Positions 43,453-51,993 of a stretch of 64,000 nt of DNA are shown here, piece after piece. Location of the stretch: positions 1 to 64,000 of the IMG/VR virus record IMGVR_UViG_3300046820_001584, one strand, 5' to 3'. Position 1 is the first letter of the stretch, and the number at the start of each line of letters is the position of its first letter. This stretch comes from a virus. The notes beneath the pieces are model-generated. The model worked only from the letters and a program-made list of their open reading frames with translations. It made no database searches and had not been told where the DNA came from. The translations under genes were made by a program, and so were the position numbers.

Positions 43453-44190
43453 TTATGCTGAGTGTGATGAGATGACACGGTCAATAATTAGTCCGTATTC
43501 CTGACCTGACTTAGCGCCGTCTGGAAGCAAACGGAATGTTACTGGGAATGTTGATGCTGCGTTACGAGCCAAAGAGAACTGTGACTGTTGTACAGAAAGA
43601 ACACGACGTGCATAATATACACGCTCAGTAATCAAACCAAGTGTACCGTCAGATGCTGCTGAACCACCTTGTGGTGCTGCACCGACTGCAACTAATTGAC
43701 GCTCATTTGGAGCCTGTCCAAGAGCACCAGCTTCTAGTCCAAGTGTACGCTTTGCAGCTGCACCTGTTCCTGAATCTGCGAGAGTTGATGTTCCCTGACC
43801 AAATACAGCAAGAATGTTCTCTAGAGTACCTTCTGCCATTTCTGTAGCGATCATAACTTCCATTGACTCCTTGAAAAGCTTTGCTGTATCAAGAAGCTGA
43901 TCTACTGTTACTGAACCGTATGATGGGTTGTAAGTAATCTGAAGACCGTTGTTTGTGTAACCTACGTTACGGAATTTGTTTGTTGCGTCTGCATTAAGAG
44001 TTTCTGTGTAAGACTTTCCTGCTGTCTTAACTACTGGGGTTCCAGTTGAAGTTTCGTTTTCGAAAGCTACACCAGATACTGAACCAGGCTCCATGTTTTC
44101 TACATATCCTGCTGTTGTGATGTCCTTAGTAGACAAGAAGAGCGGTGAAGCTCCAACAAGAATATTCTTAGCATTGTTATACTTTGCCAT
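43453..44190 (-). CDS. Major tail protein
   Basis: 245 residues. Beta-rich with an N-terminal NAKNILVGASPLFLST and a Gly/Ser-rich centre, ending in a strand region (PVTFRLLPDGAKSGQEYGLI). Strong GGAGG ribosome site and a following terminator suit a highly expressed tail-tube protein. It lies between the tail-terminator gene and the chaperone, the usual place for siphovirus tail tubes. Confidence 0.75.
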   Translation of the reverse strand: MAKYNNAKNILVGASPLFLSTKDITTAGYVENMEPGSVSGVAFENETSTGTPVVKTAGKSYTETLNADATNKFRNVGYTNNGLQITYNPSYGSVTVDQLLDTAKLFKESMEVMIATEMAEGTLENILAVFGQGTSTLADSGTGAAAKRTLGLEAGALGQAPNERQLVAVGAAPQGGSAASDGTLGLITERVYYARRVLSVQQSQFSLARNAASTFPVTFRLLPDGAKSGQEYGLIIDRVISSHSA

Positions 44191-44313
44191 GTTGTACTAC
44201 CTCCATTATTAAATAAATATATATATATTGACTTACTGTAAATCTTTAAAGCAAGCTGGCTAGGCTCATTTCCTCTTGGTATAAGTTTATCTTACAATCA
44301 ACTAAAAGGCAAA

Positions 44314-44820
44314 CTAATCGAATCTGCCTCTAGAGGTGACTGTCCTAGAGTATTTGACTTCTAATATAACGTCTGCGGAGAGGAAGCCTGCTAGCTCCTC
44401 TGATGGCTCTGTAGGAGACATGTCTACAATCATTGTATTGTGGAATATTATTTTGTCCGTAGACTTTGACCTATTTAGGTCTTTAGCAGAATCGTCCATT
44501 CTTCTAAATACATCAAGCATCATATTTCTAATAGAGTTTATTTCAGAATAGTCAACTGAGTATATTGTAAATGATAGTTTTTCACAACAGATCATCCAAT
44601 TCTCTTCATAGCTTGTGCCAATTTTGTCATACACTATATGAGTCTTGCCGCTTAAAAATTGATTCATTTCTGGTGCTTGCTGCACGGGGATAATAGGGAT
44701 AATTGTTTCTCCTATGTTATCGCTGTAATATGAATTTGGGTCTAGCATATTATTTACTTGAATTTGTTGCCATAGGTGCTTTCTTATTTCATACATTGCA
44801 TCTATATTATAATCTGTCAT
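44314..44820 (-). CDS. Tail terminator / completion protein
   Basis: 168 residues. The order head-tail connector, this protein, major tail protein and chaperone supports a tail-terminator role. Sequence shows a mixed alpha/beta fold (YEENWMICCEKLSFTIYS, IRNMMLDVFRRMD), similar to phage tail-completion proteins. Its ATG touches the stop of the gene before it. No catalytic motif. Confidence 0.55.
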   Translation of the reverse strand: MTDYNIDAMYEIRKHLWQQIQVNNMLDPNSYYSDNIGETIIPIIPVQQAPEMNQFLSGKTHIVYDKIGTSYEENWMICCEKLSFTIYSVDYSEINSIRNMMLDVFRRMDDSAKDLNRSKSTDKIIFHNTMIVDMSPTEPSEELAGFLSADVILEVKYSRTVTSRGRFD

Positions 44821-45614
44821 TATGCTGCCCCTCCAAATTGCTCAGTCAATGCTGAGTCTGCCTGTAGTCTAATTGTACCTGGACTAAAAGAATAACGCAC
44901 CTTGGCAATAGAGGAAGGAACTCTCATTGCTTTTTCAAATTTAGATCCGAATAGATTTTGAAAGCCAGAGGCTTTTATAGAATTAGATACTAGTGGACCA
45001 CTAAAATATCTGCTATAGGTAAGGTCAAATTGGTTAGTTGAAGCTCTTCCTCCAGGACTTCTTACTGTAACTGATTTACCCTTTGGCATAAAAACTACTT
45101 CTCCGTCAATCTCAAACACTAGTCTTTCTGCTGATTTAGGCCTTATAATAATTGGCATTCCTTTTTCCATTACAGCAGCTTTATTTGCAAAGACATATCG
45201 GCTTTTTTGTTTTCTATTTTTTGTTGGGACCGATGTTCTAGATATCTTAAGGTCATAGTTTATTTTAAATGAAAGACCAAGTGAATCTATCTTATTGAGT
45301 CTAAATAGCCTGTTTGTTGCTTGGCCAGTTTTATTCCATTCGTAAACATGATGTAATGATTTAGGCTTTGTACGTGCTTGAGAATCTATAAATAGCCCAA
45401 AATCTTTATCTATCTGATTAAATACTGTAGTTTTAAAAAGTTTTTGGAATGCTTTATTAGATGTAAGCTTTGCCGCAACATTTGCTTGATAGTATAAGAA
45501 TGCAGATATCTGTGCAACATTACTATCTTTTAAAACTCCAACCGCTGTTGATCCAACCATTAATCTTTCTAGGCCAGAAGCTGCTTGCAATAGTGCTACT
45601 CCGTTAGTCTCCAA
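44820..45614 (-). CDS. Head-tail connector or neck protein
   Basis: 264 residues. Begins with a helical segment (GVALLQAASGLERLMVG), then a basic, beta-rich region (RKQKSRYVFANKAAVMEKGMPI). It resembles HK97 gp10-type neck proteins by position and size, though it is somewhat large. Overlaps the upstream gene by 11 bases. Confidence 0.5.
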   Translation of the reverse strand: METNGVALLQAASGLERLMVGSTAVGVLKDSNVAQISAFLYYQANVAAKLTSNKAFQKLFKTTVFNQIDKDFGLFIDSQARTKPKSLHHVYEWNKTGQATNRLFRLNKIDSLGLSFKINYDLKISRTSVPTKNRKQKSRYVFANKAAVMEKGMPIIIRPKSAERLVFEIDGEVVFMPKGKSVTVRSPGGRASTNQFDLTYSRYFSGPLVSNSIKASGFQNLFGSKFEKAMRVPSSIAKVRYSFSPGTIRLQADSALTEQFGGAA

Positions 45615-46032
45615 TTATCTGATTCTCCGACCTTTTGGCAATTGAGTTATATGCCATAAGTGTTCCAAACGGATCTGTGATTGGTGTTGAGCTTACTATT
45701 TCAAATACTGTTGGTGTATCATTTGGGTAGTTTAATTCAAACCATATTACATTATTTGATGAATCTTTAATGTTAGTTATCTTTTGTCTGTATGTAATTG
45801 GGGTTTGTGTTCTAACTTCTATTGTTTGAGTATTTTCATATTTAGTTGATATAGACCTATTGTCTCCGCTTCTTGCAGTAGATGAATTAGATATCATTCC
45901 TTTTGCAAAGCACGGGATAGTCTTTTGATATATCCAAGACTTTTTGATAGCACCAGTATTTGGGTCCTGGTAATCTTCTTGCAGATATATATCTACTTTC
46001 ATATTGAAAATAGAATCAACTAAATTGTTCAT
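45604..46032 (-). CDS. Head-tail joining (head closure) protein
   Basis: 142 residues, beta-rich. MKVDIYLQEDYQDPNTGAIK and KSWIYQKTIPCFAKG, then TQTPITYRQKI, are typical of small head-closure proteins (SPP1 gp16 type). It follows the adaptor gene, ending one base before it would start; both fit the connector cascade. Assignment mainly by position. Confidence 0.55.
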   Translation of the reverse strand: MNNLVDSIFNMKVDIYLQEDYQDPNTGAIKKSWIYQKTIPCFAKGMISNSSTARSGDNRSISTKYENTQTIEVRTQTPITYRQKITNIKDSSNNVIWFELNYPNDTPTVFEIVSSTPITDPFGTLMAYNSIAKRSENQIIGD

Positions 46033-46033
46033 G

Positions 46034-47014
46034 TTAAATAACTACCATTTTGTTTGTGACATATGGAAGCAATAGCTGATCTGCATAATTATTGCCTGTT
46101 CCACTAAAAGCAGATGTATCGTATTGGAACTGCCAGTCAAATGTCTGTATGCTCTTGATATACTTATTGCGCCACTCTTTATCTTTAGAGAAAAAGTCTT
46201 TCATTAATTCAATACATGCAAGCTCAACTTCATCTGGTACATATTGCCAGCCATATCTCCCAGCTACTCTGTATGTTCCTCCATTTACAAAGATACCTCT
46301 TCCAGTATCATTAATACTTGGGGGGATCATGCCATTTGCATAATATACTACATTGTCTAGAGCATTTGATCTATCAACCTTTAATCCAAATCCACTTTCA
46401 GATACTGAAACTGGCATATTTAAATTATTAATGTTATTAATAGTGTCAACTAGAAGCATGTCATTTAAATAAAGCTCATGCAGCTGATTAATCTTTTGAG
46501 GAAGCGGAAGAACATCTGCTCCAGTAGAATAAACAACGTTTACGTCGTCATACAGATGGAACTGTTGTCCCGTATAGTTTTCAATTAATTTTCTTGCATA
46601 TCTTTCTGCAGCAACTAAATCAGCAAATGTTCTGTAATTTGGGTCAGACTGATCGAAACCAAATCCTAGTGCATCTGCGGCCTGAGTTAAATCGGTATAC
46701 GGAGTAACAACAAAGAGCTTGTGCTCTTTTGTTACTAGTTGTCCTTCAACCCGATATTCCCATACTAACTTCAATGATCTTGGTCTGTTTGTAAGAGACA
46801 ATGGTGGGTATACGCTGTATACTCCAAAATCTGTATCAATCTCTTCTGCCGTTTGAGTATGCAAAACGGTAGATGGAATTATAGATGGAGCAACCGCTGG
46901 GTCTTCAGTTATGTCGTAAAACTTAACAGTTGGTAAAGAGTCCGCCTTGGCTATGCCACCCTTCCAAAAAACTCTTTGCTTTACTGGAGCATTTGTTCCT
47001 ACTATAATTTCCAT
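46034..47014 (-). CDS. Head-tail adaptor protein
   Basis: 326 residues, larger than the usual gp6/gp15 adaptor because of an N-terminal Ig-like beta region (LPTVKFYDITEDPAV, LKLVWEYRVEGQLV). The C-terminal half has the helical adaptor pattern FADLVAAERYARKLIENYTG and VELACIELMKDFFSKD. It would bind the portal. It lies downstream of the capsid and a small head protein. Confidence 0.65.
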   Translation of the reverse strand: MEIIVGTNAPVKQRVFWKGGIAKADSLPTVKFYDITEDPAVAPSIIPSTVLHTQTAEEIDTDFGVYSVYPPLSLTNRPRSLKLVWEYRVEGQLVTKEHKLFVVTPYTDLTQAADALGFGFDQSDPNYRTFADLVAAERYARKLIENYTGQQFHLYDDVNVVYSTGADVLPLPQKINQLHELYLNDMLLVDTINNINNLNMPVSVSESGFGLKVDRSNALDNVVYYANGMIPPSINDTGRGIFVNGGTYRVAGRYGWQYVPDEVELACIELMKDFFSKDKEWRNKYIKSIQTFDWQFQYDTSAFSGTGNNYADQLLLPYVTNKMVVI

Positions 47015-47029
47015 TTTGTGTGGTTAAGA

Positions 47030-47425
47030 TTAGCCGTAATAATCCTGTACTTCTTTTGGTGTGGCTAAACGAAACCCCTCCTCTATATCAAAAATTGCTT
47101 GAGCAGAGTCTTTATGCATTGCTACAAATGGGTGGTCCTGTGTGAACGTATGTCCCAAGATATCATACCTAAAGTTTGCTCTTGTCATTCTAACTAGCAC
47201 AGTATCTTCTGTACGCTCTGCCTTTGGATCAAATACTGGGAGGATTTCAATTTCCTCTTTTGCATCTTCTACATCCTTTAGTGTCTTAGCATACACTTCG
47301 TATGTGACACCTTCTTCTGCTAGTGCTGCAATTATGTCCTGCTTGTTCTTAAGTCCTTCTGTTTCAACTGCAAAATCTTCTGCAATTGCTTTTAGCTCTC
47401 CGACCTTTAATGTGTCAAAAGACAT
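47030..47425 (-). CDS. Small head protein with Rho_N/SAP-like domain
   Basis: 131 residues. The N-terminus LKVGELKAIAEDFAVETEGL is a Rho_N/LEM-like two-helix module; the rest is acidic then beta-rich (RANFRYDILGHTFTQDHPF). Such proteins occur next to capsid genes. Own promoter (TATAAT at 47453) and AAGGAG ribosome site. Could be a head-associated or scaffolding accessory; uncertain. Confidence 0.58.
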   Translation of the reverse strand: MSFDTLKVGELKAIAEDFAVETEGLKNKQDIIAALAEEGVTYEVYAKTLKDVEDAKEEIEILPVFDPKAERTEDTVLVRMTRANFRYDILGHTFTQDHPFVAMHKDSAQAIFDIEEGFRLATPKEVQDYYG

Positions 47426-47452
47426 TTATTACTCCTTTTTCTAGGTAAAACC

Positions 47453-47458
47453 ATTATA
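47453..47458 (-). promoter_or_regulatory. -10 promoter element before the small head protein
   Basis: TGC-TATAAT on the minus strand (47458..47453), an extended -10, directly after the capsid terminator and about 28 bases before ATG 47425. Confidence 0.5.
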
Positions 47459-47476
47459 GCATTGTATAATTAAAAT

Positions 47477-47508
47477 GAAAAGCCCCCAAAATTAATTGGG
47501 GGCTTTTC
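47477..47508 (-). terminator. Intrinsic terminator after the major capsid gene
   Basis: A 13-bp stem GAAAAGCCCCCAA/TTGGGGGCTTTTC with a six-base loop. On the minus strand TTTTCATTTTAA follows. It isolates the capsid mRNA from the downstream gene, allowing high capsid expression. Confidence 0.82.
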
Positions 47509-47524
47509 TGAGATTAATTCCTAA

Positions 47525-48574
47525 TTAGGAAGCAACCTTAACGTTCTTTACAACTACCCAAGCGTCTGCTTGCTCAATTTGAACACCAACACGAGTATAC
47601 ATTGTGTACTCGATTGAGTCCTTACGTGGCCAGAAGAAGCGGTAAACTGTTACGTCACGCTTTACACCAATTACCACGTTGTTAGGGAATGTCAAGTGGA
47701 CATCTCCGTGTGATCCTGATGGGCTTGCGTATGAACCAGTCTGTGTCTCTGGAAGAAGTGGAACTTCAACGATTGGAATACCAAATGCGTATGGAGCTAC
47801 ATATCCTGCTGGACCACCTAGAACAGGAACATCACCACGAATAATGCCAGAGGCAATATCTTGTGGAGTAACGTTCTGGATGTTCTGTGAGTTTGAGTAC
47901 AAGTAATCTTGGATCAAGTTTGATCCTGCAAGGAAGCGAAGGTCTGTACGACGCTGCTTATACTTACGTGGAAGAGCCTTAAGAGCTGAGTTGAATACAG
48001 CACGAGAAATTCCCGCACCTGCTGCATCGACTACACGACCAGAGGTCTTAGCCTTCTTGACTACACCGTCGAATGACTTGTATAGTGCATCGCTTGAAAG
48101 TGCTGTATCACCGTTAAGAATAACATCTTCGATGTCATTTCCTGCCTGTGTTGCCATCAAACGTGCAATGTGATCTTCAAGATCAGCACCTTCAATGTTG
48201 TCTTCTAGAGACTCAGTTGAAAGTTCCCAATCCATGCGAAGCTTCTTTGTTGTTAGAGAGATCTTTGAGAAAGTTACAGCTGAGTTAACACCTGTATTGT
48301 CTCCTTCGGATGCAAGCTTAACAAGCTTTTCTCCTACTGACATACGATCAATCTCTGTTGTGTCTGACTTCATTCGAACTGTACGTGCGACTTTTCCAAT
48401 TACGGTTGAATCGAACATATAGTCTAGGAAGCGAGCTGATTGTTCTGGATTTAGAAGACCACCGTTGCCGTTTTCAGACGCTGTGTGTACTCCTGCTCCA
48501 CCTGTTGTTGATGCAAAACCAGCGGTGGCTGTTGTGCCTGCTGCAATTGCTTTTTCTAATGTTTCATTGCTCAT
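47525..48574 (-). CDS. HK97-fold major capsid protein
   Basis: 349 residues. LLNPEQSARFLDYMFDSTVI and KVARTVRMKSDTTEI open the HK97 fold, WELSTESLEDNIEGADLEDH is the spine-helix region, and RFFWPRKDSIEYTMYTRVGV is the C-terminal beta strand. It builds the icosahedral shell. It follows the protease/scaffold gene and precedes a strong terminator, as expected for an abundant product. The codons are typical of the phage. Confidence 0.87.
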   Translation of the reverse strand: MSNETLEKAIAAGTTATAGFASTTGGAGVHTASENGNGGLLNPEQSARFLDYMFDSTVIGKVARTVRMKSDTTEIDRMSVGEKLVKLASEGDNTGVNSAVTFSKISLTTKKLRMDWELSTESLEDNIEGADLEDHIARLMATQAGNDIEDVILNGDTALSSDALYKSFDGVVKKAKTSGRVVDAAGAGISRAVFNSALKALPRKYKQRRTDLRFLAGSNLIQDYLYSNSQNIQNVTPQDIASGIIRGDVPVLGGPAGYVAPYAFGIPIVEVPLLPETQTGSYASPSGSHGDVHLTFPNNVVIGVKRDVTVYRFFWPRKDSIEYTMYTRVGVQIEQADAWVVVKNVKVAS

Positions 48575-48590
48575 TATAATTTCACCTACC

Positions 48591-49151
48591 CTAGTTAAAT
48601 ATTTCGTTTACGGAACCGAGGAAAGAACCGTTCCATTTTGATTTGTTTACTGCTGGTACCGCAGACCCGCCAAGGTCTGAGGACTTCTTAATTGCTGTAT
48701 CGCCTTCTACGGCATCTACACGCTTTTGAACACCATCAATGGTGCCCTTTATTTCTGTTACAGCTGCACTTAGTGCGCTGTGCTTTTCTGCTAACTCTGT
48801 AATTTGAGCATTTACGCTCTTGCTAAAAGTCTCTACAGTTTCTTTAATTTCTGAAACCTGTACTGCATTTGCCTCTGTAGCCTTGCTAAGAGTATCTGCA
48901 AAGAATCCCTTTAGGTCTACTAACATTTTTGCAAAATCAGGCTCTTCGTTTTCTACTGCAGTTTCTGCTTGAGGAGCTTCAACCGACTTAAAGACATCTA
49001 CAGAAGCAGAGTCTGCATCTTCCACTGAGTTATCAGCGTTTGGTGCATCTTCGACAGCAAGAGCATCAGATGCTACTACGGTCTCTTCAACGATTTCTGT
49101 TTCTGCAGTTACTACTGCTGAATCTTCAGCTATTGCGTTTAGTTTTTCCAC
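48591..49151 (-). CDS. Scaffold protein from in-frame internal start (predicted)
   Basis: GTG at 49151, in frame with the protease gene at residue 264, is preceded by AAGGAGGT (49165..49158) at 6 nt. Product of 186 residues: VEKLNAIAEDSAVVTAETEI, acidic helices and a C-terminal coiled coil. Nested protease/scaffold genes are known in lambda (C/Nu3). Proposed from the ribosome site, not shown. Confidence 0.6.
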   Translation of the reverse strand: MEKLNAIAEDSAVVTAETEIVEETVVASDALAVEDAPNADNSVEDADSASVDVFKSVEAPQAETAVENEEPDFAKMLVDLKGFFADTLSKATEANAVQVSEIKETVETFSKSVNAQITELAEKHSALSAAVTEIKGTIDGVQKRVDAVEGDTAIKKSSDLGGSAVPAVNKSKWNGSFLGSVNEIFN

Positions 49152-49940
49152 TTCATTACCTCCTTGTACGTTTACCTGTTTTGCTATTGTTTGTGTTTCA
49201 GGCAACGGAACTCTTGACTTCTTGAATGAAGCAAGAATCTTATCTATCTCTTTTGATTTGTTTATGTCTGAGCTTTCAACCCAGCCAATTAGCGTAGCTT
49301 CTTTTCCAGTGACTGGAGAAGAGTATGTCTTGTCTGTTGAGATAAAAACAGAATCGCTTTCTTCACAATAAAAAATATTTTCTGTAACTACATCTGCTGC
49401 CATGCCCTTAAATATAAGCTGGCCGTTCATCTTTTCAATTGAAATAATATTGCACATTTCGTTTGCTGGTGAATCAACAATTGAAAGTTCAATTAAATCA
49501 TAATCCTTAATAAATCTTACAGTCTCTCCTGTTGCCTTATTCATTTCGTTGTCTGACTCTTTAATCTTTCCGCCGATTGAAAAACCTGAAAGTGTTCCGT
49601 CTAAAACTTTTTCCCAAGTATCTTGTGCGCCTTTTGAAATGTATGATGTTACATAAACGCCATTATAAAATTGCTTTGACTTTTGATCGTAGTATGTTTC
49701 TGGCTTAAAAGAAACTACTTTACCTACAGCTAAAGGCTGATGCATCTCTCTAAGATTTCCTCTAAAGTTATCAAATGCTTTCATGCTTGCTTCTGCTGTT
49801 ACAACATCACCTGTTTGATCTACATTATCAAGTGTAGCAAACCCAGATACAGTTCTATTTTCCCTGTTCACCTTTGTAAACGGGACAGCTAAATGAATGT
49901 TTTGGCCGTCGGTGGACCACTGGGCTTTTTCAATGTTCAT
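48591..49940 (-). CDS. Prohead protease fused to scaffold
   Basis: 449 residues. Residues 1-about 190 are a U35-type prohead protease: His67 (LREMHQPL), Ser121 or Ser118 (GTLSGFSIGG) and an Asp near 150 (YDLIELSIVDSPAN). Residues about 264-449 are Glu/Val-rich and coiled-coil, like scaffolds (ETVETFSKSVNAQITEL). An internal GTG at 49151 has an AAGGAGGT ribosome site, so the scaffold is likely also made alone (186 residues). Confidence 0.83.
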   Translation of the reverse strand: MNIEKAQWSTDGQNIHLAVPFTKVNRENRTVSGFATLDNVDQTGDVVTAEASMKAFDNFRGNLREMHQPLAVGKVVSFKPETYYDQKSKQFYNGVYVTSYISKGAQDTWEKVLDGTLSGFSIGGKIKESDNEMNKATGETVRFIKDYDLIELSIVDSPANEMCNIISIEKMNGQLIFKGMAADVVTENIFYCEESDSVFISTDKTYSSPVTGKEATLIGWVESSDINKSKEIDKILASFKKSRVPLPETQTIAKQVNVQGGNEVEKLNAIAEDSAVVTAETEIVEETVVASDALAVEDAPNADNSVEDADSASVDVFKSVEAPQAETAVENEEPDFAKMLVDLKGFFADTLSKATEANAVQVSEIKETVETFSKSVNAQITELAEKHSALSAAVTEIKGTIDGVQKRVDAVEGDTAIKKSSDLGGSAVPAVNKSKWNGSFLGSVNEIFN

Positions 49941-49993
49941 ATGCTTAATTTTATACTTGTCTATCTAAAAATGCAAATAGCAGTTGATTAGGT

Positions 49994-51577
49994 TTAGTCA
50001 ACCTTTTTGCCATCTCCTTTTGCATTTCTGCCTTCCCCGACTTTATCGGAAGAAGCGGCAGATCTGGCAGAATCTCTAGCCCTAGTTTTTCCAGCAGTTG
50101 CTTTTTGATCGGCAGCTTGCTGTGGCTTTAATTCAACCATTTCATCTCCGCCATCTACAGGAATCATTCCCTTTCTGATTCTAACTTCATTTGGGGTAAT
50201 TACCTGCATTCTTAAATATCTTTCGTCTATTTGTGACTGGGTATCTTCATCAGTCAAAGTTAGCTCTTCGAATTTAATTTTTAATGCATCTGTCTTTTCT
50301 TCAATTATTGAATTAATTCTTTTTTCAAGTCTCATCTGAGCTGGACGACAAACCTGCTCTTTGAATGTTTTGTCTGCGTCTCTAGCATTTGCAAGAGATA
50401 CGCCTTCTGGAACACCAATTTTATTAATTGGAACTCTATGTGCTAATAAGATTTCATCTCTATTAGACTGTCTATAAATATTAAATGATGACTCTTGAGC
50501 ACCAGCTTCAACTGGCTCCATTTTAAACTCAACTTTATTATCTTGAGTGTCGGCTGGTAGAGGGATATATAGTGATCTGTGGTTCTTTCCTTTTAATCCA
50601 ACCTGGAAAAACTCAAGCAATTTTCTTTCTGACTCTGGAGAAAGCTTTGCTCCCTTAACTGTAATAATATATCTTGGGACCGCCTTATTCTCAAAGTAGT
50701 CTAGGTTATATCTACCAGCAAATTCATTTCCAGCAAGTGACATCTGGGCTGCTACAATATCTGGAATGCCATAGTAATTATTCATCGGAGTATACTTCTT
50801 TAAATGAATAATTTCATTTGGACGATCTTCCATATCTCCAATTGGGTTTACTGTTTCTGTATCTCCAAAGTTTCTAAAGAATACCGCCTTGCCGTAAAGC
50901 AATTGCATAAATCCATCTCTAAGTCTTCTTACACGCATTGTCTTAGCTGGTATGTGACCAATATATCCAATGTCTCCGCCTGTAGTTCTACCAATTTCAA
51001 GGTAACCGTTACCAGTTGCCTCCAGATCCGTATAAACCTTTATCAAGGTTTCAGTAAATGTATCCTCATCGTTTGTTGCGTCTAGCCAATCTTGAAGATC
51101 TTGCTTTAACTTATTTAATTTTCTACGAGCTCTGTCTAGCTGCTTGTCATCTGTTATTGCATCAATAGCATCATTTGTTTTTCTGGTTTCCATAAAAGAA
51201 TACCCAAGGCCAACAATGTTTGCAACCTTAGCATTAATAGCTGCGTAGTTGTATGTTGAAACTTCATATATTTGAGATAGGTATTCTAGATTATATACTG
51301 GTTGTACAAGATCAAACATTGCATATCCAGTGACTGCTGATTGCAATAGGTTCTGCTGTGTTCCTGCTCCGTCTTTACCAGTAAATGATTTTGCAAAATC
51401 TCTATTTACTTTTCTTTTAAAATTTGTTCCTAGACCTCTTACTTTTTTAAGGTCATCAATACCGATGGCAAATGGGTCTACGTGTTCTTTTTCTTTCTTA
51501 AATGAGAATAGGTCTGAGCTATTTTTAACAGATACTTCGTATGTATCTTCTGGTCCGTCTTCTAAAAATTGTGTCAT
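49994..51577 (-). CDS. Portal protein
   Basis: 527 residues. Portal-like features: INAKVANIVGLGYSFMETR, a wing region FLIEIG, and a C-terminal stretch with DEILLAHRVPINKIGVPEG and LANARDADKTFKEQV. The C-terminus is Lys/Ala-rich and disordered. It forms the dodecameric ring for DNA entry. It lies between the small gene at 51574 and the protease gene. No enzyme motif. Confidence 0.85.
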   Translation of the reverse strand: MTQFLEDGPEDTYEVSVKNSSDLFSFKKEKEHVDPFAIGIDDLKKVRGLGTNFKRKVNRDFAKSFTGKDGAGTQQNLLQSAVTGYAMFDLVQPVYNLEYLSQIYEVSTYNYAAINAKVANIVGLGYSFMETRKTNDAIDAITDDKQLDRARRKLNKLKQDLQDWLDATNDEDTFTETLIKVYTDLEATGNGYLEIGRTTGGDIGYIGHIPAKTMRVRRLRDGFMQLLYGKAVFFRNFGDTETVNPIGDMEDRPNEIIHLKKYTPMNNYYGIPDIVAAQMSLAGNEFAGRYNLDYFENKAVPRYIITVKGAKLSPESERKLLEFFQVGLKGKNHRSLYIPLPADTQDNKVEFKMEPVEAGAQESSFNIYRQSNRDEILLAHRVPINKIGVPEGVSLANARDADKTFKEQVCRPAQMRLEKRINSIIEEKTDALKIKFEELTLTDEDTQSQIDERYLRMQVITPNEVRIRKGMIPVDGGDEMVELKPQQAADQKATAGKTRARDSARSAASSDKVGEGRNAKGDGKKVD

Positions 51578-51912
51578 TGAACTGCTCCCCCTCTTAACAT
51601 TGAGTCTTTATACACACCAATATCTAAAGGATCTGGTGTTAGTCCCCATTTAAGTCTTTCGTTCTGATGTTCAAATTCTTCATCATCAATTTTTCTTCTA
51701 CCAGAAAGAAATTTAGGCTGGCCTTCGCTAATTCCATAATGTCTAACTGCATCTGCAAGTGCGGCAATTTTAGATCTATTGCCCTTTGTGGATGTTATAG
51801 AAAGAAAATTTCCATCGTCATCGCCGATCCATCGGCCATCTGGCATTTCCCATACGTATATGCCTAGGCGTGTTTCTTCAATGATTTGACTTTTTTGATT
51901 TAAGATGTCCAT
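51574..51912 (-). CDS. Hypothetical protein upstream of portal
   Basis: 112 residues, overlapping the portal start by ATGA. Conserved-looking beta segment GIYVWEMPDGRWIGDDDGNF followed by a helical AALADAVRHYG and an acidic tail. Function unknown. Genes of this type sit before portals in related phages. The region upstream is AT-rich, with no consensus promoter that I trust. Confidence 0.6.
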   Translation of the reverse strand: MDILNQKSQIIEETRLGIYVWEMPDGRWIGDDDGNFLSITSTKGNRSKIAALADAVRHYGISEGQPKFLSGRRKIDDEEFEHQNERLKWGLTPDPLDIGVYKDSMLRGGAVQ

Positions 51913-51993
51913 ATGTTAAACAGTTTACCATTATTTCTAACAAAAGTCCATCTTCTGTCCTAGCCCATGACAATATTTTAAATATATTGTAGC

